Shown in pieces: positions 10,201 to 19,000 of a stretch of 64,000 bases of DNA. The position numbers were made by a program, and so were the translations under genes. The notes below the pieces were generated by a model. It ran no database searches. It was not told where the DNA came from and saw only the letters and a list, made by a program, of their open reading frames with translations. Origin of the DNA: MWAR01 sp035388825. GTDB lineage: Bacteria; Muiribacteriota; Ozemobacteria; Ozemobacterales; Ozemobacteraceae. The stretch is taken from NCBI GenBank assembly GCA_035388825.1, contig DAOOQQ010000001.1, positions 62,001-126,000 on the forward strand, in the 5' to 3' direction. Position 1 is the first letter of the stretch; the number at the start of each line of letters is the position of its first letter.

Positions 10201-12673
10201 TCGGGGCGCCCGCAACCCAGAGATGGCCAATGGCGGACAGGAGGGCCGCGGGTTCGTCAGCCGGCTCCGCGTCATAAGGAAGGGTCGCGACCGAACTCCA
10301 TCCCCGACGGGTCACCAGGCGGGCAAGCGCCGCACCCGGGCCGATTTCGAGATAGAGATGGTCGGCATGGGCCGCCAGGGTCTCGAGTCCTGCCGCGAAC
10401 CGGACGGTTCCGGAAAGGTGGCGGCCCCAGTAGCCGGGATCGGCGATTTCATCGGGGCCGATCCAGGTGCCCGTGACATTCGAGATGTAGGGGATGGCGG
10501 GCATCTGCATCGGCAGGGCGAGGGCGTTGACGGCCGCGACGGCCGGGGCCATCGAGGGGGAATGGAACGCGTGCGAGGTTCGCAGCCGGCGGCACGGAAT
10601 CTTCCGGCCGGCCATGACCGATTCGAAGGCCTCGATCGCCGCGACGGAGCCGGACAGGACGGTGACATCGGGGGCGTTGACGGCGGCGACCGCCAACTCT
10701 GCGTTCAGATGCGGAAGGAGATCGGCTTCAGAGGCTTCGACGGCCGTCATCGCACCGGCCGGGCAGGCGTTCATGGCGGCTCCGCGGACGGCCACCAGCC
10801 GGATTGCTACCGCCAGGGGAAGGGATCCGGCCAACACCGCGGCGACGATCTCGCCGATCGAGTGGCCGATCAGGGCGGTCGGAGTCAGGCCCCAGGACAT
10901 CCAGAGCCGGGCGAGGGCATATTCGGTCGCGAACAGCGCCGGCTGAGCGGCATCCGTCGTCATCAGGCGTCCGGCGTCGCCGGCGAGGAGGGCCGCCACG
11001 TCGATCCCTTCGGCGGCGAAAAGGCGGGCCGATTCGTCGAAGGCTTTCCGATAGGCCGGTTCCTGGTCGTGGAGTGCCTTGCCCATCCCGGGCCTCTGGC
11101 TTCCCTGACCGGTGAACAGAAACACCACGGGCCGGTCGACGCGCCGGTCGGTTCCTGCGGCCAGTTTCACCGGCATATTATTCGAGATGATATATGCCGA
11201 GCGGAAGGGAAGTCTCCGCCGGCCGATGTTATGGGTGTACGCCACGTCGGCCACCGGGTCGGAGGTCGATCCGAGGTGGGCGATGAACCGCTTTTCGACG
11301 GCTTCGAGCGCGGTCGGGGTCCTGGCCGAGAGCGTCACGATCTGCCGGGGCCGGGAGGGGCCGGATGCCGCCGCTGCCGGGGCTTCCCCGAGGATGAGAT
11401 GGGCGTTGGTTCCCCCGATGCCGAACGAGCTGACGCCGGCGAATCTGGGGCGGTCGCTTTCCCAGGCCGTCCGTCTGTCGGCAACGGAAAACGGGCTGCC
11501 GGCCAGGCCTGCGTTGGGATTGGGCCGGGTGTAATGAAGGGTCGGCGGGATCTGCTTTTCCTTCAGGGCCAGGATGGTTTTGATCAGCCCGGCCGCTCCT
11601 GCCGCGGCGTCGGCGTGGCCGATGTTGCTCTTCACGGAGCCGATGAGACATGTTCCCGGCAGGCGGCCGTGATGGGCCTGGCGGAGGGCCGCGATCTCGA
11701 TCGGATCGCCGATGGGCGTGGCGGTTCCGTGGGCCTCGATGTACCCGACGTCATCGGGGGTGATGTCGGCCATGGCGAGGGCTTCGCGGATGACGGCGGA
11801 CTGGCCGTCGATAGACGGGGCCGTGAACCCCGCCTTGTCGGCCCCGTCGTTGTTCACGGCCGAGCCGTGAATGACCGCGAGAATCGTGTCGCCGGCGGCC
11901 AGGGCATCGCTGAGGCGCCGGAGCACCAGCACTCCGACGCCGCCCCCGGGTGTGACGCCCGATGCGGCCGCGTCGAAGGGCCGGGTCGTGCCGTCGCGGG
12001 ACAGGATCATCCCCTCCTGATACCGATAGCCCATGATCTGACGGGAAAACAGCGACACGCCTCCGGCCAGCGCCATGTCGCACTGCCAGGTGAGAAGGTT
12101 CTGGCAGGCCAGGTGAACCGCCACCAGCGATGTCGAACAGGCGGTGGAGACGTTCATGCTCGGGCCACGCAGGTTGAGCTTGTAGGAGGTGCGTGTGGCG
12201 ACGAAGTCCTTGTCGTTGCCGATGAACAGTTCGTAGGCGCCGACGGTCCTGGCGATATCGTGGTGTGCCAGATTCGTCAGCCAGTAGGAGTTGACGCCCG
12301 CTCCGGCAAAAACCCCGATCGATCCCCCGCTGCGGTCGGGGTCGTAGCCAGCCGACTCGAGCGCCGTGACGGCCGTTTCCAGGAACACCCGGTGCTGCGG
12401 GTCGGTCAGCGCCGCTTCCCGTGCGCCGATCTCGAAGTAGCCGGCATCGAACAGGTCGATGTCGTCGACCACGCCACGTTTCTTCACATACTCAGGACTA
12501 TTGTATTCGCTTCCGGGGATGCCGGCCTTTTCCAGCTCGGCGTTCGTGAAGAGCCGGATGCTTTCGATGCCGGCAAGCAGATTGCTCCAATAGGTTCCGA
12601 CATCAGGGGCGCCGGGGAAGCGGCAGGCCATGCCGATGACAGCGATGCGCTCGATCGTCTCTTCTTTCATCAT
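7247..12673 (-). CDS. PKS module: KS-AT-KR with nested C-methyltransferase-ACP
   Basis: An 1808-residue modular type I polyketide synthase. The KS (1-430) has STACSTSLVA, EAHGTATPIGDP and KSNIGHADAAAG. The AT (about 515-830) has GHSIGEI and SHAFHS, the malonyl-CoA type. The KR begins near 1080 (ITGGSGALGG). After its first strand-helix units the sequence enters a C-methyltransferase (about 1110-1440) with the usual N-terminal lid, ILEVGAGTGVV near 1324 and DVVHATPDVTKTL near 1400. The KR then resumes with ADVADEAAL, YSSLSS and YTAANAYLD (near 1613), followed by an ACP with LGGDSLLGI (near 1748). The methyltransferase therefore sits inside the KR nucleotide-binding fold. Predicted step: malonate extension, alpha-methylation and ketoreduction of a glycyl chain. 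Start ATG overlaps the upstream stop by four bases. Confidence 0.93.
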   Translation of the reverse strand: MMKEETIERIAVIGMACRFPGAPDVGTYWSNLLAGIESIRLFTNAELEKAGIPGSEYNSPEYVKKRGVVDDIDLFDAGYFEIGAREAALTDPQHRVFLETAVTALESAGYDPDRSGGSIGVFAGAGVNSYWLTNLAHHDIARTVGAYELFIGNDKDFVATRTSYKLNLRGPSMNVSTACSTSLVAVHLACQNLLTWQCDMALAGGVSLFSRQIMGYRYQEGMILSRDGTTRPFDAAASGVTPGGGVGVLVLRRLSDALAAGDTILAVIHGSAVNNDGADKAGFTAPSIDGQSAVIREALAMADITPDDVGYIEAHGTATPIGDPIEIAALRQAHHGRLPGTCLIGSVKSNIGHADAAAGAAGLIKTILALKEKQIPPTLHYTRPNPNAGLAGSPFSVADRRTAWESDRPRFAGVSSFGIGGTNAHLILGEAPAAAASGPSRPRQIVTLSARTPTALEAVEKRFIAHLGSTSDPVADVAYTHNIGRRRLPFRSAYIISNNMPVKLAAGTDRRVDRPVVFLFTGQGSQRPGMGKALHDQEPAYRKAFDESARLFAAEGIDVAALLAGDAGRLMTTDAAQPALFATEYALARLWMSWGLTPTALIGHSIGEIVAAVLAGSLPLAVAIRLVAVRGAAMNACPAGAMTAVEASEADLLPHLNAELAVAAVNAPDVTVLSGSVAAIEAFESVMAGRKIPCRRLRTSHAFHSPSMAPAVAAVNALALPMQMPAIPYISNVTGTWIGPDEIADPGYWGRHLSGTVRFAAGLETLAAHADHLYLEIGPGAALARLVTRRGWSSVATLPYDAEPADEPAALLSAIGHLWVAGAPIDWSAYYAGESRRRVNVPSYPFERQRHWIEPEEAPIARGTKTWVPSWRRLPALAAASPTGPVLVIGNDSPLTAGVAAATAATVVRPAAAFSRETDGFRLPMGESAAWERLAEALPAAPASVIHLLQTGPKIDETQVDGFYSLVHLARAFDARWPGTRCHITVITQHGASVTGGERVEPMRAISRGPVTVIGQELPSFSLRLVDMDAPNAKRILAEAASSGDSLTAWRGESRWAADWEPAPLGKPAGCPAALRENGVYLITGGSGALGGETAVSLARTCGARIALLARHPMTPKERQPASRDDVEIIPRYEAEARKTHEIIDPASLGDFLPRLEKLCMLYSYDYLLSSGLSWSEGSRLSLAEIKRGLRVIPKFGKFVDRFVNILVEDGYARRDGDTVEVLVARDRAPDRAKLLGELQRDFPIFEGVFRLLDHCAVRYPEALSGDIEAIGVLYPDGSPTMKAAAVEAVAAHSYHDLYIDVLCSRIRSRAETSPRPLRILEVGAGTGVVTHKLWARLAGTRVEYWATDLGASFVADLARSAAAGGYGFVTCKAFDITADPAAQGIDVGSFDIVFGLDVVHATPDVTKTLGRLRQTLRPGGSLYLLESVVSWRWYDMVWGLAEGWWYFDDADLRAGSPLLSTDRWMIALRRAGLTDAAAYAAPGSDCALLAAYAPEEAQQDTGRRIEEAGGHWMSVVADVADEAALKAAVSAVERRFGRINGVIHAAGVENTALVATTAAEKAASEFAAKIDGTRNLIRLFADRDLDFMLLYSSLSSVTGGPGQAGYTAANAYLDAVASSRPRTVSIGWERWRGRGAARRFEERVTARDLEGGIDTYEGVELLERILADNGANPHLVISTFDLPGLLRRSRTAAVEALARNAGPTPDAPSGFVPCVTDTQRRIAAIWSEALGNSRIGIDDEFTRLGGDSLLGIRIISRIKESFGVALPMRGLFEAPTVRQLAARIDGLLGSEPVADVRASDEREEGTL

Positions 12674-15600
12674 TTCCTTTCGATCCCCCGTGCTTTCAAG
12701 GTTCGGTCGCGCTGCTGGGCGAAGGCCGCTTTCCGCCTGTCGACGGATGCGGTCGGTGTGGATACGGACTCCTTGCCCGTGCCGATTTCGTCGATGTGTC
12801 GGGCCAGGGCCGCGACCGTCGGGTAACGGAACAGGTCGACCACCTCCAGCGGGAATCCATGTGCGCTATGCAGCCGATGATGGACTTTCATTGCCAGGAA
12901 CGAGTGGGCGCCGATCTCGAACACGTTTTCCTCGGCGCTGATCTGTTCCCTGCCGAGAACTTCGGCCCAGACACCAGCGACGAGCCGTTCGGTGCCGGTG
13001 CCGGGGAGCCGGAGCCCCGCGCGGCCGGACGTGGGTGCAGGCTCCGGAAGCCTGTTCCGGTCGATCTTCCCATTCGGGGTCAGCGGGAGGTGCTCGAGAA
13101 CGACATACCAGGACGGGTTCATGTACTCGGGCGCCCACGCCCGAACGCGGCGGCGCACGGCTTCTTCGTCGAACGCGCCGGATTCCGGCCGGACATAGGC
13201 GACCAGGAGTTCGCCGGCGGAGCTCCGGCGGATGGCGCAGGCGCAGGCGGCAACCAGGGGGTCGGCGGCGATGACCGCTTCGAGTTCGCCGAGTTCGATC
13301 CGGTATCCCCGGAGTTTCACCTGGGTGTCGGTTCTGCCCAGATACCTGATGGTTCCGTCGGCGGCTTGGCGGGCGAGATCGCCGGTCCTGTAGATCCGGT
13401 CGCCGGGGATGAACGGGTTGTCGAGAAACCGTTCGGCCGTCAGGTCGGGGCGGTTCAGATATCCCGGCGAAACGCCCGCGCCTCCGATATACAGTTCCCC
13501 GACGGCGCCTGTCGGAACCGGCGCGAGACGGGAGTCGAGAATATAGACGTGCGTATTGTCGATCGGCCGACCCAGCGGCTCGATTTCGGGGCCGCCGGGT
13601 GTGACGTGCCGGATTGTAGACCAGACGGTCGTTTCCGTCGGTCCATACATGTTCCAGACCGTCGCGCCGTTTCCCGCCAGAAGATCTGCCAGGCTGCGGG
13701 GAAGGGCTTCGCCCCCGCAGAGCGCCGTGAACCCTGGTTTCGCCTGCCAGCCGGCGGCCAGCAGCAGCCGCCAGGTGGCGGGGGTCGCCTGCATGATCGT
13801 GGCACCGCTCGATGCGAGAAGGCGGGCGAGGGCGGTGCCGTCCGTCACCTCCTCGCGGCGTGCCACGACGGTTGTTGCTCCGACCGTCAGGGGCAGGAAG
13901 AGTTCCAGAAGAGATATATCGAAAGATATCGTCGTCACGGCGAGAAGGATGTCCCGGGCGCTCAGACCCGGTTTTTTGGCCATGGAGAGGAGGAAATTGA
14001 CGATGTTCCGGTGGAGGATGCGCACCCCTTTGGGTGTCCCCGTGGAACCCGAGGTGTAGATGACATACGCGGTGTCGTCGGGGTCCGGGGGGGTGAGGGG
14101 GGCGGTTCCGGCGGCCGTGAGGCTGACGACGGGAGTGGTGCCGGCAAGGGCGCGGCCCGCCTCGTCGGCGACCACGGCGACGGCGCCCGAGTCGGCCAGC
14201 ATGAAGGCGATCCGCTCCGCCGGGTATGCCGGGTCGAGAGGGAGGAATCCGGCACCCGATTGCATGATGGCGAGAAGGGCCACGACGGTCTGTTCCGATC
14301 GGTCGGCCATCAGGCCCACGAGGGTTCCTGGCCTGGCCCCGGCTGCCGCGAGGGCTCCCGCCAGCCGATTGGCCCGGGACAGGAGCTGGGCATACGTGAG
14401 CCGCGCCGTGCCGCAGATGACGGCGGTGGCATCGGGCGTGGATTCGGCCTGTCGCGCGATGAGCCCGGGCAGGGTCAGGCCGGCCGGGTGGGCGACGGCC
14501 GTCGCGTTCCATGCATGAACGACCGTCTGCCAGGCATCGGGAGAAAGCGTCGCAACATCCTCCACGGGGCGGTCGGCATCCCCGGCGAGCCGGGCCAGCC
14601 ACCAGGCGTAGTCGGCGGCCAGACGCCGCGCGGTTGCGGTGTCATAGAGATCCGTATTGAACAGAAGTTCACCCGCGATGTGGTCACTCTCTTCCCATGC
14701 GTGGGTTTCGATGTCGAACCGGACGCTCCGGTCGGGAAGCGGGATCGAGGCGATGACGGTGCCGGCGAAGGCCAGATCGGGTGCGGCGGCGTTGGATGGC
14801 GTGTTCTGGAAGGCGAACATCGTCTGGACGAGCGGATTCCGGGACAGGTCGCGGGCCGGGGAGAGCCGTTCCACAAGCAGATCGAACGGGACATCCTGAT
14901 CCGCGAACGCGGCAAGCATCTCGTCGCGAACGTTCGCCAGGAGGCGGCGGAACGTGATGCCCTCCCCCAGCGATATCCGGACCGGGACGATGTTGGCGAA
15001 CACCCCCACCACGCTCTCGCACTCGATACGGTTCCGGTTGGCGATGGGAACCCCGACGAGAAGGTCGCGGGTCCCGGTGTGACGGGCCAGCAGAACGGCG
15101 TAGGCGGCGAGCGTCACCATGAAGAGGGTCGTTCCCGAGTCACCGGCCAGCCGCTTGATCCGGGCCGTGTCGGCGGGTTCAAGGCGGAACGGGGCCACGT
15201 CTCCGGAAAACGTCTGGCGCGGCTTGCGGGGCCGGTCGGTGGGAATCTCCAGCGTCAGCGGGGCGCCGGCGAGGCGCGCCGCACGGCGGTCGAGCGCTTC
15301 TTCCCAGCCGCCGGCATCGGCCATGCGCCGCTGCCACACGGCGTAATCGGCATACGCCGAACGCGGGGGCCGGAGCGGCGCCGGCACGTTCGCATGGAAG
15401 GAGTCATACAGCATCGACCATTCCCTGGCGAAAAGGCCGATGGTCCAGCCATCCGCGACAATGTGCGCGAGGGTCACCCCGAGGAGATACCCGCCGGTTC
15501 CGATGTTGACGAGGGTGACGCGCAGGGGCGCCCCGGCGGCAAGATCGAAGGGGGTGTCGGCGGCCGCCCTGATGAACCGGTATGCGTCGGCCTCGGTGGT

Positions 15601-16071
15601 CGCTCCTGATCTGTATATATGTATATGTATATCGTTAGAAATAATTTGCTTCGGCTCTCCGGCGTCATCCGTGAAACGGGCACGCAGCATCGGATGCCGC
15701 TCCATGAGGGCGGCGAGGCTGGAGGTCAGCGCGGCCTCGTCGAGAGGGCCGGTGATCCGGAACGCCGCCGAGAGGTTGTAGGCGGAGGACGGCCCTTCGA
15801 GACGGTCCAGGAACCAGATGCGCCGCTGGGCGAAGGAAAGCGGATGGGCGTCGGCCGGCGGAGCGGTCGGAATCGGCTCCCGAGCCAGGCGACGCGCCTC
15901 CTCGGTGCGGGACAGGTGTGCGACCAGGGCCGGTTTACTGCGCCGGAGGGTTTCGAGAAGGTCGCCGGTCAGGACGCCCGGCGGCGCATCGATGTCGAGA
16001 TTCCCGCCTTCGAGGCTCAGCTTCACGTCGAGGGCGGAGAGGCGCTCCAGCAGTTTGCGCAGGTCGTTCAT
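12670..16071 (-). CDS. NRPS module: docking-C-A(Gly)-PCP
   Basis: A 1133-residue single-module synthetase predicted to add glycine. TubC-like docking domain at 1-58, suited to receiving a chain from the upstream polyketide synthase. C domain (about 75-500) with AHIVADGW near 204: the first His of the motif is Ala, the catalytic His is kept. A domain (about 530-1000) with YTSGSTGTPKG near 670, SFDISLLELF near 720 and MYGPTETTVW near 810. By alignment to GrsA I read the pocket as D-I-L-Q-L-G-M-V-W with the NGKIDR lysine, which is a standard glycine code. The PCP core reads IGAHSFLAM (near 1055), with one Gly changed to Ala beside the phosphopantetheine serine. No epimerase, as expected for achiral Gly. 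Four-base ATGA overlaps with both neighbours. Confidence 0.94.
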   Translation of the reverse strand: MNDLRKLLERLSALDVKLSLEGGNLDIDAPPGVLTGDLLETLRRSKPALVAHLSRTEEARRLAREPIPTAPPADAHPLSFAQRRIWFLDRLEGPSSAYNLSAAFRITGPLDEAALTSSLAALMERHPMLRARFTDDAGEPKQIISNDIHIHIYRSGATTEADAYRFIRAAADTPFDLAAGAPLRVTLVNIGTGGYLLGVTLAHIVADGWTIGLFAREWSMLYDSFHANVPAPLRPPRSAYADYAVWQRRMADAGGWEEALDRRAARLAGAPLTLEIPTDRPRKPRQTFSGDVAPFRLEPADTARIKRLAGDSGTTLFMVTLAAYAVLLARHTGTRDLLVGVPIANRNRIECESVVGVFANIVPVRISLGEGITFRRLLANVRDEMLAAFADQDVPFDLLVERLSPARDLSRNPLVQTMFAFQNTPSNAAAPDLAFAGTVIASIPLPDRSVRFDIETHAWEESDHIAGELLFNTDLYDTATARRLAADYAWWLARLAGDADRPVEDVATLSPDAWQTVVHAWNATAVAHPAGLTLPGLIARQAESTPDATAVICGTARLTYAQLLSRANRLAGALAAAGARPGTLVGLMADRSEQTVVALLAIMQSGAGFLPLDPAYPAERIAFMLADSGAVAVVADEAGRALAGTTPVVSLTAAGTAPLTPPDPDDTAYVIYTSGSTGTPKGVRILHRNIVNFLLSMAKKPGLSARDILLAVTTISFDISLLELFLPLTVGATTVVARREEVTDGTALARLLASSGATIMQATPATWRLLLAAGWQAKPGFTALCGGEALPRSLADLLAGNGATVWNMYGPTETTVWSTIRHVTPGGPEIEPLGRPIDNTHVYILDSRLAPVPTGAVGELYIGGAGVSPGYLNRPDLTAERFLDNPFIPGDRIYRTGDLARQAADGTIRYLGRTDTQVKLRGYRIELGELEAVIAADPLVAACACAIRRSSAGELLVAYVRPESGAFDEEAVRRRVRAWAPEYMNPSWYVVLEHLPLTPNGKIDRNRLPEPAPTSGRAGLRLPGTGTERLVAGVWAEVLGREQISAEENVFEIGAHSFLAMKVHHRLHSAHGFPLEVVDLFRYPTVAALARHIDEIGTGKESVSTPTASVDRRKAAFAQQRDRTLKARGIERK

Positions 16072-19000
16072 AGCGTCACCCGCTCTCGTCCTGCGGGAGC
16101 TGTTCCCACGTTTTCGAGCGCTGCCGCCAGCCCGGCCGGGGTCGGCGCGCTGAAGAACAGGGCCATCGATGCGTCGATCCCGTAGGCGCTTTTCATCCGG
16201 GACAGGGCGCGGGTCGCCATCAGAGAGTCGCCTCCGAGAGCGAAAAAGTCATCGTCCCCGGCGACGGTCTCGAGGCCGAGAACCGAGGCCCACGCCTCGG
16301 CAATTTTTCCGGCAAGGGCCTGACTGCCGACGGAGAGCGGCTGGGCCGTCTTTGTCGCAACAGGCGTGATGGGAAGCGATTTCCGGCGATCCAGTCCCGT
16401 GGGGGCCACGAACACGGAAGGGTGTGGGGAGCCGGTGAGAATGGTCAGGAACGCCTCTCTGCCGCCTGCGGGATCGATCGCCCACGATTCCCAGCCGGCA
16501 CCGGCCGGCCCGGCAGACCAGGCATCCCAGCCGATGCTGGTCCAGCGGCCGTCGTTTCGTGCGAGGGCGAACGCATCCATCCAGGCATTGGCGGCGGCGT
16601 AGACGATACGCCCCACACCCCCGAGAACCGAAGCGGTCGAGGAGACGAGGATGACCCGCGCGACACCGCCGGCCAGCGAGGCGATGTTCCGGGTGCCGTC
16701 GATCTTTGCGGCGAACTGGGAAAAGCCGGCTGCGGCTTCCTCGAGCAGGGCGAAACTCTGGGGGCCCGTGATTCCGGCGGCATGGATGACACCGCTGATC
16801 GGGCCCTGCTCGGATTCGATACTGCGCCAGACGGCTGCCAGCGCTTCCCTGTCCGCAACGTCGGCGGCATGGCAGGTGACGGTGGCTCCGAGCGCCATCA
16901 GGCGATCGATCCCCGTGCTTTTGCCGGAACGCGAAACGAAGGCGATCCTGACCTTCGCCTGCCCGGCCAGCGCTTCGGCCAGGGCTGAAGCCACCGGGCC
17001 CGGGCCACCGGTGACCAGCCAGACCTGGTTGTCCGAGATCGCGAACGAGCGGTTGCCGCGGATCGGTGCCGGACGGAACTCCTCTTCCCATTGCCGCCCG
17101 CCCCGCCATGCCGACAGAAGCGGTGCATTCGGTTCGGCGGCGAGCCGGGAGGCGGCGGAGACGTGCGTGGAATCGGGTTCTGCGTTGCCGATCTCGAGAA
17201 TCGCGACATGCCAGCCCGGTCGCTCCTGTGCGACGACCCGGAGGGCGGCGATCGTCATGGCTGCATCGGGGTCGAGCCGGTCGGAATCGATGAGCGCCGC
17301 CCCGTTGCGGACAATGGCGACCAGCGACCGGGGGCCGTCGGGAAACCGTGCAGCCGTTGAAACCACCGTTGCGAAATCGGGCTCGACGAGCAGAATGGCC
17401 GAAGGAGAAGGGCCGGCGGTCGTTTCGCAGCCGTGGTCCGCGAACCAGCGGGAGGCTGCTGCGGCCCTGGGTTCGTTGGCGATCACGAGCCACGGCCCGG
17501 CATGCGGTTTGCCGGCGTCATGGATCACCTGTCGCCAGCCGCGGAACAGGAACCAGTCGGCAACCTGCCGGCGGGTTGGCGGTGCCGGCGCGATGGCCTG
17601 GCTCTTCCCGTCGGCCCAGCAGCGGACGCGCTGGAACGGATAGGTTGGCAGACTGACGGTGCGCAGATGTTTTCCCGGGTACAGGAGTGCCGGGTCGATG
17701 GTTCCGCCGGCGGACCAGCAGGCGCCGAATGCCTCGAGCGTGGTTCTGACGGGGGAACGGTCGTCGTTCGGTCCGGGCAGGGAGGCGACGAACCGATGAT
17801 CACGGCCGGCCGATGCGGCCGCCAGCTTTGACAACGTCTCACCGGGACCGATCTCGACGAACACGGCCGGCCCGGATCGGGCAATCTCGGCGATGCCGTC
17901 GGCGAACCGCACGCAGGCACGCAGATGGGCGCCCCAGGCGGCTGCATCGATATGCCTGGCGAATCTTCCCGTCGTGTTGGAGATATAGGGAATCGCGGGC
18001 GCGGCGAACCGGATGCCGGCCGCGGCCTCGACCAGCCGCGCTGCTGCGTCAGCCATCGAGCGCGAGTGGAAGGCGTGGGAGGTTTTCAGCCGACGGGTCG
18101 CGATACCGGCTTCGACGGCCCTGGCTTCAGCACGGGCAACGGCCTCTTCCCCGCCTGCGAGAACGACGCTTTTCGGGCCGTTGATTACGGCGACGTCGAG
18201 ATCCGTCGACTCGGCGATCCGCCTGGCGGTTGTCTCGTCGGCCGCGAGGGACAGCATCACCCCCGGCGGAGCAGCCTGCATCAAGGCGGCCCGACGGGCC
18301 ACCAGGAGAACGGCGTCGGCGAGGGACATCACGCCGGCAAGCGTTGCCGCCACGAACTCCCCGATGGAGTGGCCGATCATGGCGTCCGGCGCCGCCCCCC
18401 ACGACATCCATAGCTTGGCCAATGCAAACTCGACGGTGAACAGAGCCGGTTGGGTGGCCCCGGTTTCATTGAGGGCCGCCGCCTCTCCCTCGAGAAGCCT
18501 GGCCACATCGATCCCCTGCTTCAGGAACAGGGCGGCGGCCTGGTCGAAGGCGTTCCGGTAGACGGGTTCCCGGGCATACAGCGCCTGGCCCATGCGCGGG
18601 TACTGGGCACCCTGGCCGGGAAACATGAACACCAGGCGCCTTGGGCCTTCGACTGTCGGGGGCGGTGCTTCGCGGAGCCGGGCGGCGGCTTCCGGCGCGT
18701 CTGCGGCGACGATCGAACGGCGCCGTTCGAACCGTGCGCGGCCCGTTGCGAGGGTGTGGGCGACGTCGGCCAGGGGCAGGCGCTCGTTGTCGAGCGCATC
18801 GGCCAGCCTGACGCTCTGTGCGGCGAGCGCCGCATCGTTCTTCGCGGAAAGAACCAGCAGGTGCGGCTCCCCGTCGTGGGCCGTGTCGGGGCTTGCTGGG
18901 GGCTGTTCGAGCACGACATGTGCGTTGGTGCCGCCGATGCCGAATGCGCTCACTCCGGCACGGCGGGGGCCGTCGCCGGGCCAGGGCCGGGACTCGGTCG

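Noticed and set aside
9704..12826. 1040-codon plus-strand frame
   Set aside because: Shadow of the KS-AT-KR gene; no motifs, and it spans the junction of two real genes on the other strand. The same holds for 3572-5260, 5411-7045, 12796-15609 and 18450-20186.
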